Notes: a model not told the origin generated them from the sequence alone. A stretch of 64,000 nt of DNA from Taklimakanibacter deserti (GCA_003574785.1 QORU01000008.1:310001-374000), one strand, 5' to 3'; shown: positions 50,891-60,273, counted from the first letter of the stretch. Made by a program: numbers and translations.

Positions 50891-51858
50891 CTCGCACCGC
50901 CTTCGCTGCGCGCCTGAAAGAAGTTGTAGATCATGATCGGGATGACGAGGATGGCGAGGAGCGCCACCGCGACCGAGGACGCGACCGGCCAGTCGCGGTT
51001 CTGGAAGAACTCATCCGCCAGCACCCGGCCGATCATCGGGCTGTCACCGCGGCCCATAAGGGAGGGGATGACATATTCGCCGGTCGCCGGGATGAAGACC
51101 AGCATGGCGCCGGCGACAATGCCCGGCACCGACAAAGGCAGCGTGATGTCCTTGAACACCTGCCAGGGTTTGGAGCCCAGATCCATCGCCGCTTCATCGA
51201 GGGTGCGATCGAGCTTCTCGAGCGTCGCATAGAGCGGCAGGATCATGAAGGGCAGGTAGGAATAGACGATGCCGAGCACGACGGCGAAATTCGTGTTCAT
51301 CATCTGTATGTGGTCGCCTTGCACCCAGAAGGGAAAAAACGTGCTGAGGATCGAGGTCAGGCCGTGGTTGAACCAGCTGTTGTTGCCGAGGAGCCCGATC
51401 CAGGCATAGACGCGCAACAGGAAGGAGGTCCAGAAGGGCAGGATCACCAGCAGCAGCAGCACGTTGCGCCAGGTGCCCGAGGTGCGCGCGATGCCAAGCG
51501 CCATCGGATAGCCGATGAGGAGCGCGAAGAAGGTCGAGATCACCGCGATCTTGAGGGCGTTGAGATAACCTTGCCAGTAGATGTCGTCCTCCGTCAGGAA
51601 GACATAATTATCGAAAGTGCCGAAAGGCCAGCTGTCGCTCCACACGACCGGCGGGATAGCGACCTGCGACGTGCCGACGCTGATGGCGAGCACGATGAGG
51701 AAGGGGGCGACGAAAAAGAAGACGAGCCACAGATAGGGAATGGCGATGATGGCCTTGCGCCAGGCCTCGCGGTCGAGCCATTGCCGCCAGGTCGTGGCCT
51801 TGGGCAGGTGGCTTTCATCGCCTTGCGCGGCTGTGGAAGCGGGAGCGAATGCGGCCAT
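50887..51858 (-). CDS. potH: Putrescine-type ABC permease (PotH-like)
   Basis: Permease of 323 residues. A polar N-terminus of about 35 residues precedes AIIAIPYLWLVFFFVAPFLIVLAISVG; the EAA loop is LDEAAMDLGSKPWQVFKDITLPLSVPGIVAG. It pairs with PotI. The start is three bases after the potG stop, with GGAGTAG upstream. Confidence 0.93.
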   Translation of the reverse strand: MAAFAPASTAAQGDESHLPKATTWRQWLDREAWRKAIIAIPYLWLVFFFVAPFLIVLAISVGTSQVAIPPVVWSDSWPFGTFDNYVFLTEDDIYWQGYLNALKIAVISTFFALLIGYPMALGIARTSGTWRNVLLLLVILPFWTSFLLRVYAWIGLLGNNSWFNHGLTSILSTFFPFWVQGDHIQMMNTNFAVVLGIVYSYLPFMILPLYATLEKLDRTLDEAAMDLGSKPWQVFKDITLPLSVPGIVAGAMLVFIPATGEYVIPSLMGRGDSPMIGRVLADEFFQNRDWPVASSVAVALLAILVIPIMIYNFFQARSEGGAR

Positions 51859-51861
51859 GGG

Positions 51862-53019
51862 CTACTCCGTCAGGATGATGACGGAAGAGGGCGCGAAAGT
51901 GAGCCAGACATCGTCCTCCCACACTGCCACGCGCTCGGCTTCGCCGGCCCGCCGGTTGTTGACAGCATTGACGCGCACCATGGTGCCGGAGGCGAGCTTC
52001 ACCCGATAGAGCGAATCCTTGCCGAAATAGCCGAGATCCATGACCTTGCCGGCAATGGCGTTGCCGGCCGCCTTGGCGCCGGGCTTCTTGCGCTCGATGG
52101 CGATCTTTTCCGGCCTGACCGCGATCGTGACCTTGGCGCCATTGGTGAGGGGGCCGTCGTGATCGACGGCGACATCGGCGCCGAGGCCGGGCGAAGCGAC
52201 GGTGACCTTGTTCTTGGCGGAGGATTTCACCTCGCCGTCGAAGATGTTGATCGATCCGATGAAGTCGGCGACGAAGCGGGTCCTTGGGAATTCATAGATC
52301 TCGGTCGGCGTGCCGATTTGCCGGATGATGCCCCGGTCCATGACCGCGATGCGGCTCGCCAGCGTCATCGCCTCTTCCTGATCGTGGGTCACGACGATGA
52401 AGGTGACACCGAGCTTGTCCTGGATGTTGATGAGCTCGAACTGCGTCTGCTCCCTGAGCTTCTTGTCGAGGGCGCCCAGGGGCTCGTCGAGCAGCAGTAC
52501 CTTGGGCTGCTTGGCAAGCGCCCGCGCCAGCGCCACGCGCTGGCGCTGGCCGCCCGAGAGCTGGTGCGGCTTGCGCCCGGCCAGCGGCGTCAACTGCACG
52601 AGATCGAGCAGCTGCTTCACCCGGTCCTTGCGCTGGCTGTCGGTCATCGCCTCATGCTTGAGGCCATAGCCGACATTCTTCTCGACCGTCATATGCGGGA
52701 ACAGCGCATAGGATTGGAACATCATGTTGACCGGCCGTTCATAGGGCGGCATGTCGGTCATGTCCTCGCCATCGAGATAGAGGCGTCCTTCGCTCGGCAT
52801 CTCGAAGCCGGCCAGCATGCGCAGCAGCGTGGTCTTGCCGCAGCCCGATCCGCCGAGCAGCGCGAACAGCTCGCCCTTGAAGATATCGAGGCTGACATTG
52901 TCGACGGCGGCGAAGTCGCCGAATTTCTTCGTCACCTTCTCGATGCGGATGTAGGGTTTTGCCTTTTGATCGAGCCAGGGCCTATCGCTGCTGCTCGAGG
53001 TTTTCGTCTCGACATCCAT
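51862..53019 (-). CDS. potG: Putrescine-type ABC ATPase (PotG-like)
   Basis: ATPase of 385 residues. Walker A is LLGGSGCGKTTLLRML, signature LSGGQRQRVALARALA, Walker B KVLLLDEPLGALD, and FIVVTHDQEEAMTLASRIAV follows; a TOBE domain is at the C-terminus. ATG 53019 is preferred to 53028 because GAGGG would abut the latter but lies nine bases from the former. It follows potF after a hairpin in the intergenic space. Confidence 0.93.
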   Translation of the reverse strand: MDVETKTSSSSDRPWLDQKAKPYIRIEKVTKKFGDFAAVDNVSLDIFKGELFALLGGSGCGKTTLLRMLAGFEMPSEGRLYLDGEDMTDMPPYERPVNMMFQSYALFPHMTVEKNVGYGLKHEAMTDSQRKDRVKQLLDLVQLTPLAGRKPHQLSGGQRQRVALARALAKQPKVLLLDEPLGALDKKLREQTQFELINIQDKLGVTFIVVTHDQEEAMTLASRIAVMDRGIIRQIGTPTEIYEFPRTRFVADFIGSINIFDGEVKSSAKNKVTVASPGLGADVAVDHDGPLTNGAKVTIAVRPEKIAIERKKPGAKAAGNAIAGKVMDLGYFGKDSLYRVKLASGTMVRVNAVNNRRAGEAERVAVWEDDVWLTFAPSSVIILTE

Positions 53020-53046
53020 AATTCTCATCCCTCGCTTTCAACGTGA

Positions 53047-53074
53047 AAACCCGACATCTTTCGATGCCGGGTTT
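53047..53074 (-). terminator. Hairpin between potF and potG
   Basis: On the minus strand AAACCCGGCATC pairs with GATGTCGGGTTT (one G-T pair) around GAAA, a tetraloop of the stable GNRA class, followed by TTTTC. It looks like a partial terminator or 3' end that would leave more binding-protein mRNA than transporter mRNA, a common feature of ABC importers. Confidence 0.65.
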
Positions 53075-53087
53075 GTGCGCTGGGGAA

Positions 53088-54194
53088 TTATGAGCCCGAC
53101 TTTATCTTGTTCCAGGCCCGGGTGCGTATCCGCTCGCCTTTCTGCGACAGCATCTTGGGCACGAACAGCGTCTTCATGATGTCATCGCTCGGATAGACGG
53201 CCGGATCTTCGAGCACGCCCTTGTCGACGAACTTCTTGGCCGCCAGATTGGCATTGGCATAGTTGGTGAAGTTCGTGCATTTGGCGATGACTTCCGGATC
53301 CATCATGTAGTTCATGAATTTGTAAGCCGCCTCCTTGTTCGGTGCGTCCGCCGGAATGACCAGGACATCGAACCAGGCAGGCGATCCTGAGGACGGCACG
53401 TTGTATTCAAGCTTGAGCTCAATACCGGCCTCCTTGGCTCGGGTCGCCGCCGTCGCATAGTCGCCCGACCAGGTGCCGGACACGCACAGTTCCTTGTTGG
53501 GCAGCGCGTTCAAATAATTCGCGGAGTCGAATGTCTTGATATATTGCCGGATCGGCTTGAAGGCCTCGACCACCGCATCATAGTCCTCCTGCTTCTCGGA
53601 ATCGGGATCGCGCCCGAGATATTTGAGGACCATCGGTATGATGTCGCCGGGGCTTTCCAGCATGTTGATGCCGCAATCGGCGAGCTTGGAGATGTTATCC
53701 GGCTTGAAGATCGTGTCGAGCGACTTGAGATCGGCATTGGGCAGCCGCTCCTTCACCATGTCGACATTATAGGTCGTGCCGACGGTGCCCCACATATAGG
53801 GTACCGCATATTGATTGCCCGGATCACGGTCGGCGAGGACCTGCATGATCGCGGGATCCATATTGGCGATATTGGGCAGCTTGGATTTGTCGAGCTTTTC
53901 GAAGGCGCCGCTCTCCGTGAAGCGCGGCAGGTTCACCGAGGCAATGTCGATGACATCATAGCCGGTCGAGCCCGCCATCACCTTGGCTTCGACGGTCTCG
54001 GCCGAATCATAGGTGTCGTAGACGACTTCGATCCCGGTGGCTTTCTTGAAGTCTTCGAGCGTCGTCTCGCCGATATAGTCCACCCAGTTATAGACATGGA
54101 CCTTGCCTTCCTCGGCCCTGGCCCTTTTGACGAAGGGCATGGCGAGGGACGTGGCCCCGATAAGCTGGATCGCAGAACGTCTGGTAAGCTTCAT
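53088..54194 (-). CDS. potF: Putrescine-type periplasmic binding protein (PotF-like)
   Basis: Binding protein of 368 residues with a signal peptide (RRSAIQLIGATSLAMPFVKRARA; RR then LIGATS, possibly Tat). The mature start KVHVYNWVDYIGETTLEDFKKATGIEVVYDTYDSAETVEAKV is the classical PotD/PotF opening with the conserved YNWxDY. Later features include YMWGTVGTTYNVDMVKE and NALPNKELCVSGTWSGDYATA. The context (methyltransferase, BetI-like repressor, acyl-CoA dehydrogenase upstream) raises the possibility of a ligand other than putrescine. GGGAG precedes the ATG. Confidence 0.93.
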   Translation of the reverse strand: MKLTRRSAIQLIGATSLAMPFVKRARAEEGKVHVYNWVDYIGETTLEDFKKATGIEVVYDTYDSAETVEAKVMAGSTGYDVIDIASVNLPRFTESGAFEKLDKSKLPNIANMDPAIMQVLADRDPGNQYAVPYMWGTVGTTYNVDMVKERLPNADLKSLDTIFKPDNISKLADCGINMLESPGDIIPMVLKYLGRDPDSEKQEDYDAVVEAFKPIRQYIKTFDSANYLNALPNKELCVSGTWSGDYATAATRAKEAGIELKLEYNVPSSGSPAWFDVLVIPADAPNKEAAYKFMNYMMDPEVIAKCTNFTNYANANLAAKKFVDKGVLEDPAVYPSDDIMKTLFVPKMLSQKGERIRTRAWNKIKSGS

Positions 54195-54253
54195 TATGTT
54201 TACTCCCTATGTGCCGGCTCTTTCCGGCCGGTTCATTGAATGGACATTCAATA

Positions 54254-55435
54254 CTAGTTCGGCCCAATCGTCCCCTCAAGCCCCCGTTTGATCAGGGAAC
54301 GTGCGATAATCAGCCGCTGGATTTCGCTGGTGCCTTCCCAGATCCGGTCGACCCTGACCTCGCGCAGGAACCGCTCGGCGACATTTTCGCGCATATAGCC
54401 GCGCCCGCCGAAGATCTGCACCGCCCGGTCGGCCACCCGGAAAGCGGCTTCCGACGCGAAGAGCTTGGCGATGGAGCAGCGCGCATGCAGCGATTTGAGA
54501 TTCTCGCCGCGATCATGGGCGGCGGCCGCTTCATAGGTCAGGAGCCGCGCGGCATGGAGATCGAGCACGCTGTCGGCCAGCATCGCCTGGATCATCTGGT
54601 GGTCGGCGATTGCGCTGCCGGAGACGATGCGGTTTTTGGCGAAATCGGTTGCGTCCTCGATGAGCCTCGCCATGGCGCCGCAGCAGCGGGCCGCGATCAG
54701 GAGCCGTTCGCGCCGGAACCAGGAATGGGTGAAGCCCATGCCGTCGCCTTCGGCGCCGATCCGGTCGCGGGCCGGAACGGCGACATCGTCGAAGCGCAGG
54801 ATCGGATGATGGTGGTTGTAATTATGGGCATAGGCGGGCGAGCGCGCGATGGTGACGCCCTTGGCGTCGGCGGGACAGACGAACAGGCAATGCTCGCCCG
54901 CATGAGGGCCATCCGCGAGCTTGGCCTGGACCACCATGTGGCTCGCGAGATTGTGGCTGGTGACATGCCATTTCTCGCCGGTGATGGTGTAAGTGTCTCC
55001 TTGGCGCCGCGCCGTCGTCGCGATATTGCCCGGGTCTGAGCCGGCATTCTCCTCGGTGATGGCATAGCACAGATGGATCTCGCCGCGCGTGACCGGCATG
55101 ACGATGCGGGCGATCTGGTCTTCATTGAAGGCCTCGAACATCCACCCTTGCGCTTCGCCATAGCACCAGCCCAGCGCATTGGTCACGCGCCCGAACTGCT
55201 CGACGATGGCCGTCTGGGTCAGAATCGGAAGAGCAAGGCCGCCGCGCTCCTTGGGGACGTCCATCACCGTCACCCCCATCGCGATGCACGCTTTCTCATG
55301 CGCCTTGCGTGCCGCCTCGGGGATGCGGCCGTCATTCATTTCCGCTTCGACTTCGTAAGGCTTGAGCTCGCGGTCGACGAAATCCCGAGCCTTGTCACGC
55401 CAATGGACCGCCTCCGGCGGCAAAGTGAAGGTCAT
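54254..55435 (-). CDS. Acyl-CoA dehydrogenase-family flavoprotein
   Basis: FAD-dependent acyl-CoA dehydrogenase, 393 residues. YAITEENAGSDPGNIATTARR is the first signature, GEKWHVTSHNLASHMVVQAKL follows, and the C-terminal domain has FGGRGYMRENVAERFLREVRVDRIWEGTSEIQRLIIARSL, in which EGTSE places the usual catalytic glutamate region. The substrate is unknown; a substrate amine degraded to an acyl-CoA would fit the operon. The start ATG 55435 overlaps the repressor stop by four bases (ATGA). It lies 60 bases upstream of potF. Confidence 0.9.
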   Translation of the reverse strand: MTFTLPPEAVHWRDKARDFVDRELKPYEVEAEMNDGRIPEAARKAHEKACIAMGVTVMDVPKERGGLALPILTQTAIVEQFGRVTNALGWCYGEAQGWMFEAFNEDQIARIVMPVTRGEIHLCYAITEENAGSDPGNIATTARRQGDTYTITGEKWHVTSHNLASHMVVQAKLADGPHAGEHCLFVCPADAKGVTIARSPAYAHNYNHHHPILRFDDVAVPARDRIGAEGDGMGFTHSWFRRERLLIAARCCGAMARLIEDATDFAKNRIVSGSAIADHQMIQAMLADSVLDLHAARLLTYEAAAAHDRGENLKSLHARCSIAKLFASEAAFRVADRAVQIFGGRGYMRENVAERFLREVRVDRIWEGTSEIQRLIIARSLIKRGLEGTIGPN

Positions 55436-56076
55436 GATGGTCCGGCGGCTGGATAATGCTTGGGAAAGAAGGCATGCAGGCAGGCGGCGATCGTCTGCTT
55501 GGCGTCGTCGAGCGAATAGGGTTTGGCCATGGTCATGAGATCGAGCCACAGGCCTTCGAGCAGGGCATCGAGGGCACGCGCAATGAGCTCAGGCGCAAGC
55601 GGATAGCGGCCTTTCTTGATGATCGCCCGGCAGAGATCGAGGACGATCGCCGAATATTCCTCGTCATTCGACCCGCAATGTTCGAGATAGGTCGGCCGGC
55701 TTTGCGCCTCGGCCCAGAAGGCGCACCAGGCCGCGAGCTTGCGGGGTGAGCAGATCTCGGGATTGAAGTCGGAGAACAAGAGCGCGCGCAAGCTCATCGC
55801 CGGGTCGTCGCCGCCCGCCGTCAACGCCTTGTGCCAGTTGGCGCGATATTCGTCGGCGAGATATTTCAGCGTCTCGACCAGGAGCTTCTCCTTGGTCTCG
55901 AAATGGAAATTGACGATGCCGCTCGACAGGCCCGCCGCCTTGGCGACATCCAGCATGGTGGTGCCGGAATAGCCCTTGCGCGCCATCACATCGATGGTGG
56001 CTTCGATCAATTGCTGGCGGCGGATTTCCTTCGACGCCTTGCGGCCGATGATGGTGGTTTGTTCGAGCGTGGCCAT
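55432..56076 (-). CDS. TetR-family repressor, BetI-like
   Basis: Regulator of 214 residues. The helix-turn-helix is RRQQLIEATIDVMARKGYSGTTMLDVAKAAGLSSGIVNFHFETKEKLLVETLKYLADEY. The C-terminal half, EICSPRKLAAWCAFWAEAQSRPTYLEHCGSNDEEY, closely follows BetI, the choline-sensing repressor of betaine synthesis. It starts at 56076, overlapping the methyltransferase stop by one base, and overlaps the dehydrogenase start by four. It probably controls this operon in response to the transported amine. Confidence 0.88.
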   Translation of the reverse strand: MATLEQTTIIGRKASKEIRRQQLIEATIDVMARKGYSGTTMLDVAKAAGLSSGIVNFHFETKEKLLVETLKYLADEYRANWHKALTAGGDDPAMSLRALLFSDFNPEICSPRKLAAWCAFWAEAQSRPTYLEHCGSNDEEYSAIVLDLCRAIIKKGRYPLAPELIARALDALLEGLWLDLMTMAKPYSLDDAKQTIAACLHAFFPKHYPAAGPS

Positions 56077-56867
56077 TAAGCGGGCTTCTGTCCTCTGAGA
56101 TGCGTCGGACAATGCTCTCCTTTGTCGAGGACCACAAGCATCTTGCCCCAGATGTCGATATTGTGGTCGACGAAATCCTTGCCCAGCCGCTCCGCCGCCT
56201 TGCCATAGAGCGGCCCCTTCATCTGCGCCAGCTCCTGACGCGCCGTTTGGCGATACCAGTCGTTGCGATTGGCGACGGCGATGTTGCCGAAACCGGCTTC
56301 CGTGAGTGCCGCCCGATAGCGTTGGGGCGAGGCCATGCCAAAATCGAGTCCCTCTACGGCAACATAGGCCTTCATTTCGGGCGAAGGATCGCCGTCATGG
56401 CCGATGAGCCAGTCCGACGCCGCGAACCAGCCGCCGGGCTTGAGGATGCGGAAGACATCGCGCATCAGCGCATGCTTGTCGGGAATATGGACGACCGCAT
56501 CCTTGCTGAACACGATGTCGAAGCTTTCCGGCGGGAAGGCGAGCGGCCCTGGCCAGACCTTCACGAAGCCGCATCTTCCGGCAAGGCCTTTGGCTTCAGC
56601 GCGGCGGCGCGCCGTCGTCAGCACGGTGTCCTCGACATCGATGCCGGTCACATAGCTGGCGCCATGCGTCTCGATGAGAAGGAAGTCGACCCCGCCGACC
56701 CCACAGCCGATATCGAGAACGGTCTTGCCTTGGAAATCGATGCCGTTGATCACGGTGGCGACTTCCTCCGGGCCGCCGGGCGACAGCCAGCCTTCCCCCC
56801 AGACAAGCTCCAGCATGCCGATGAGTTGTCCGGAATAGAGTTCTCCGCCGGTGCCGTGGTCGGCCAT
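56076..56867 (-). CDS. SAM-dependent methyltransferase, phosphoethanolamine methyltransferase-like
   Basis: Methyltransferase of 263 residues. GMLELVWGEGWLSPGGPEEVATVI leads into motif I VLDIGCGVGGVDFLLIE, then VTGIDVEDTVL and SFDIVFSKDAVVHIPDKHALMRDVFRILKPGGWFAASDWL. The phrases SPGG, S+DA..HI.DK and LKPGGW resemble the phosphoethanolamine/phosphocholine methyltransferase catalytic domain. This, with the BetI-like gene next to it, points to N-methylation of an amine. AAGGAG precedes the ATG; it is the first gene of the seven-gene operon. Confidence 0.8.
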   Translation of the reverse strand: MADHGTGGELYSGQLIGMLELVWGEGWLSPGGPEEVATVINGIDFQGKTVLDIGCGVGGVDFLLIETHGASYVTGIDVEDTVLTTARRRAEAKGLAGRCGFVKVWPGPLAFPPESFDIVFSKDAVVHIPDKHALMRDVFRILKPGGWFAASDWLIGHDGDPSPEMKAYVAVEGLDFGMASPQRYRAALTEAGFGNIAVANRNDWYRQTARQELAQMKGPLYGKAAERLGKDFVDHNIDIWGKMLVVLDKGEHCPTHLRGQKPA

Positions 56868-56948
56868 AAGCTCCTTGATCCGCTTTTGCGGGCGTCAAGC
56901 TATGGCTATTCTGGCTGAATAGTCAATCAATGATCGACTATCGGCCTT

Positions 56949-58913
56949 TCATTCAGGCATTCCGGCCAGCCGGAGGCCTTCTTTCCACCTTACGAAATCT
57001 TCCGGCCGCATGGCCTGGTATGTGGAGATACGGGAAATGCGCAAGGTGGGGTTGATCTGCCGAATACTTGCCATGGCCTTGCGCGCCTGATCGTTGCGTC
57101 CGGCAAGGGCGGCACAGATGGTGATAGAAACGAGCGGATACAGAAGAGGGTGCCTGAACCGCAACGAGGCTTCCGCGCAGGCGAGCCCCTCCAGATAGTT
57201 GCTGGCGACGAAATGCGCGAAGGACATGGCGCATTGGCGGCTGAAATCCTGCGGGTCGTTCGGGCTCAGGCGCTTGGCATAGGCGAGGCGCTCGAGGGCG
57301 AGGGCAGCTTCGCCCTTGGCAGCCTTGACCCATCCGCTGAACAGCCAGGCTGAAGCGAGATTGGGATTGAGGGCAAGAGCCCTTTCGACATAGGCATCGC
57401 CGTCATCGACATTGCCGCAGAGATCGGAGAGGGCGAAGCCGGCAGAGCTCAGAGCGACGGCATCATCGCGGCCGAGCTCGGCCGCTCTCCTGGCCAGCCG
57501 CTCGGCTTCGGCGATTTCCGCCACGTGGTCGCTCATCCAGCCGCTGGAATTGCGGGCGACATAGGTGCGCGCCGCCAAGCCGTGCGCTGTCGCAAAATTG
57601 GGATCGAGCTCGATCGCGCGATAGAAATGGGTCAGTGCCGCATCATTGCCCTCGCGTGTCCATTTATGCAGATTGGCAAGACCGCGCAGGAAATGATCGT
57701 AAGCGTCGAGACTGTCGGTTGGCTTGCGCTGGACCCGGTCGATTTCGGCTTGTACCAGCCGGGGTGAAATCTCACCGACCACGCTTGCGGTCATCTGATC
57801 CTGCAGGGAAAAAATGTCTTCGAGACGTCCCTCGAAACGGTCCGCCCAAATATGGGCGCCCGTGGCTGCGTCGATGAGCTCGCCGGTTATACGGACCTTG
57901 TCGGCCGATTTGCGCAGACTGCCATCAAGCACGTAACGGACCCCAAGCTCGCGCCCGATTTGCTTCACATCCACGGAACGGCCTCTATAGGCAAAGCTCG
58001 AATTGCGGGCGATCACGAAGAGCCAGTGGAGGCGCGACAGAGCGACGATGATTTCCTCCACGACGCCATCGGCAAAGTAGTCCTGCCCGGGATCGCCGCT
58101 CAGATTCTGGAACGGCAGGACCGCAATAGACGGTTTGTCAGGCAGGACCGGCGCGGAATTTACCGCCACCGTCATGTCCGTCCCGGGCGCCGGCTTTGCC
58201 TGCCCACGCTCCAAGAGCCGTTGCCGCAGGATTTCGATGTCTCGACCCGGTGCGATTCCCAGCTCGCTTCGGAGCAGATTCTGACACGCCGAATAATGTT
58301 GCAAGGCAAGCCCGTCTTCGCCGGTATCGGCATAGGATTGCATCAGGGCGAGATGCGAGAATTCCTTGAGCGGTTCGATCTCGACAAGCCGTTTGGCGAG
58401 CCGGACTCGCGCCGATCCATTCTCCATGCCCCACAATTTCTCGAAGGTCGCGACTGCCAGGTCGTGCAGCGCGGCGCGTTTCGAAGTGATCCATTCCTCA
58501 AAGGCGGGGTCGTCGATCGTCGTGTCTTCAAGCAGCGGCCCTCGATAAAGTGAAAGCGCGGTGCGCAGGCTTTCAGCCTTCTCCAGGCGGGCGAGCTCCT
58601 GGAAGACAGCGGCATCGGTTTCGACATGAGCCGGATCGAGGGAAACCCTTTCGTCATCGATGCTCACACACGAGGCGTAGACCGGTCCCAAATCCTTGCG
58701 CAGAGACGCCAGTGCCTGACGAAGGCTGCTGCGCGCCTGGGCATCGCCGCGGTCGCTCCACAGAAGATTGGCAAGTCGCTCGCGCGGGATCGATGGGGAG
58801 AAAGCTAGGAGCGCGAGAAGGCCCCGGGATTTCTTCGCCGAAATGACCACAGGCAGATCTGCCCGGTCGCGGACCTCAAAGCTACCCAGGAGACCCAGTT
58901 TGAGAGATGCCAT
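56949..58913 (-). CDS. BTAD/TPR transcriptional regulator (SARP-like with adenylate-cyclase-type TolB region)
   Basis: A 654-residue regulator. Residues 1-95 form a winged-helix DNA-binding domain (GLLALLAFSPSIPRERLANLLWSDRGDAQARSSLRQALASLRKDLG), followed by a bacterial transcriptional activator domain (about 95-245: YRGPLLED..., SYADTGEDGLALQHYSACQNLLRSELG). From 262 on, PSIAVLPFQNLSGDPGQDYFADGVVEEI and GRELGVRYVLDGSLRKSADKVRITGELIDAATGAHIWADRFEG are the conserved region found beside many class III cyclases. TPR-like repeats fill the rest. No cyclase domain is present. It is divergent from the small DUF1127-like gene, and no obvious target operon is adjacent. Confidence 0.88.
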   Translation of the reverse strand: MASLKLGLLGSFEVRDRADLPVVISAKKSRGLLALLAFSPSIPRERLANLLWSDRGDAQARSSLRQALASLRKDLGPVYASCVSIDDERVSLDPAHVETDAAVFQELARLEKAESLRTALSLYRGPLLEDTTIDDPAFEEWITSKRAALHDLAVATFEKLWGMENGSARVRLAKRLVEIEPLKEFSHLALMQSYADTGEDGLALQHYSACQNLLRSELGIAPGRDIEILRQRLLERGQAKPAPGTDMTVAVNSAPVLPDKPSIAVLPFQNLSGDPGQDYFADGVVEEIIVALSRLHWLFVIARNSSFAYRGRSVDVKQIGRELGVRYVLDGSLRKSADKVRITGELIDAATGAHIWADRFEGRLEDIFSLQDQMTASVVGEISPRLVQAEIDRVQRKPTDSLDAYDHFLRGLANLHKWTREGNDAALTHFYRAIELDPNFATAHGLAARTYVARNSSGWMSDHVAEIAEAERLARRAAELGRDDAVALSSAGFALSDLCGNVDDGDAYVERALALNPNLASAWLFSGWVKAAKGEAALALERLAYAKRLSPNDPQDFSRQCAMSFAHFVASNYLEGLACAEASLRFRHPLLYPLVSITICAALAGRNDQARKAMASIRQINPTLRISRISTYQAMRPEDFVRWKEGLRLAGMPE

Positions 58914-59099
58914 GACGGCTCTGCGCCCAAAGATCCGCCGAACCAGCGGTTTTTACGCCCCGCGTCGATTTATAACGCAGATTCACGCGCGTTTCACGTG
59001 GCAGAGACGCCAGAATACGGCGCCTTTTTCTAGTCTCATCGGCACAGACATGGGCTGAAAGGCCGGTCTGAAACGGCAGACTGAGCAGAGGTGAACACT

Positions 59100-59375
59100 A
59101 TGAGCAAGATATTTCCTGCGCTGCAGCCAAAGAGCTCGTTCTTCCGCAACGGACTTGGGCTCGTATCTTCCACGGTTTTGGCAGGGCTTCTGGCGATTGA
59201 TCGGAGCATTGCCAGGCATCGCGAAGAAGCGATGCTCCGCGCTCTCGACCGGCGCTTGTTGGAGGATATCGGCTTTGAGCCGGCGCCCACGGTCGAGAGC
59301 AAACCGGACCATGCAAGCCGCAGCGACTTTGCCCCTTTGCGCGTATTGTTCGGCTGGACGCGCTTTGTCAACTGA
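59100..59375 (+). CDS. DUF1127-like small protein
   Basis: A 91-residue protein with GLLAIDRSIARHREEAMLRALDRRLLEDIGFEP, an arginine-rich DUF1127-type core ending in an LDxxLLxDIG motif. N-terminal about 25 residues are loosely hydrophobic. DUF1127 proteins of alphaproteobacteria influence RNA turnover and stress responses. Start ATG 59100 is preferred over GTG 59091. Its promoter region is shared with the divergent BTAD regulator. Confidence 0.65.
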   Translation: MSKIFPALQPKSSFFRNGLGLVSSTVLAGLLAIDRSIARHREEAMLRALDRRLLEDIGFEPAPTVESKPDHASRSDFAPLRVLFGWTRFVN

Positions 59376-59469
59376 GCGGCATCCTATGTGAAGCCTCGAC
59401 TAAATCTCGAGATGCTATCGCCCATCGAGCAGAAATCGTCCTCTCGGTGGGCGTATTCTGGATGACCCC

Positions 59470-60273
59470 TCAGGCGGTCTTCCGGGTGAGCGTATGAGCG
59501 GCGGATTCGAAGAACAGCGCCTGGCTGATCACCGCCTTCACCGTTTCCGGCTGGAAGGGCTTGGTGATCAGGAAGGTGGGCTCCGGCCGCTCGCCGGTCA
59601 AAAGCCGCTCCGGATAGGCGGTGATGAAGATCACCGGTAGCTCGATATTCTGCAGGATCTCGTTCACCGCATTGATGCCTGAGCTGCCGTCGGCAAGCTG
59701 GATGTCGGCCAGCACCAGTCCGATGCCGCCTTTGCGGGCGATGGCCACGGCCTCGTTATGGGTGCGGGCGATGCCGGCCACATCATGGCCGAGCGAGCGG
59801 ACGATATGCTCCACATCCATGGCGATGATGGGTTCATCCTCGATGATGAGGACATTGGTCGCGATCTGCTCGGCGATCTCGCGGCCGGCCTGGGTCAGGA
59901 GCTCGTCGAACTCCTTCTCGTCGACGTCCAGGATGGCGGCGGCCTCGGCATTGCTGAAATCCTCGATGGAGAGGAGCAGGAAGGCCTGCCGGGCCGGCGG
60001 CGTGATGATGTCGAGCTTGTTGTCGATATCGTGATCGAAAGGCCGGCTTTCGGATTTCTGGCGGTTGATCCTGAGCGAGTGCCAGATCTTGGTGAAGACC
60101 TTGTAGAGCGCCACTTTAGGATTTAATTCATGATCAAAGGAAGATGGATCGGCAAGCAGGGATTCAATGACTGCCGCGACATAGGCGTCGCCCGATTTCT
60201 GGTTGCCGGTCAGCGCCCGCGCATACCGTCTAAGATACGGAATATGCGGGGAAATTTTCTGTGCAATGGCCAT
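59470..60273 (-). CDS. phyR: General stress response regulator PhyR
   Basis: Anti-anti-sigma response regulator of 267 residues. Residues 1-130 mimic an ECF sigma factor (RRYARALTGNQKSGDAYVAAVIESLL, ARQAFLLLSIEDFSNAEAAAILDVDEKEFDELL), and 140-260 are a receiver with phosphorylation aspartate in LVLADIQLADGSSG and KPFQPETVKAVI. When phosphorylated it binds NepR and frees EcfG. It is preceded by a near-perfect EcfG promoter on the minus strand and lies divergent to nepR-ecfG, the standard layout. GAGGGATA precedes ATG. Confidence 0.96.
   Translation of the reverse strand: MAIAQKISPHIPYLRRYARALTGNQKSGDAYVAAVIESLLADPSSFDHELNPKVALYKVFTKIWHSLRINRQKSESRPFDHDIDNKLDIITPPARQAFLLLSIEDFSNAEAAAILDVDEKEFDELLTQAGREIAEQIATNVLIIEDEPIIAMDVEHIVRSLGHDVAGIARTHNEAVAIARKGGIGLVLADIQLADGSSGINAVNEILQNIELPVIFITAYPERLLTGERPEPTFLITKPFQPETVKAVISQALFFESAAHTLTRKTA

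Noticed and set aside
51310..53046. 578-residue open frame on the plus strand
   Set aside because: Antisense to potH and potG, which show all their motifs; composition is that of a mirror frame.
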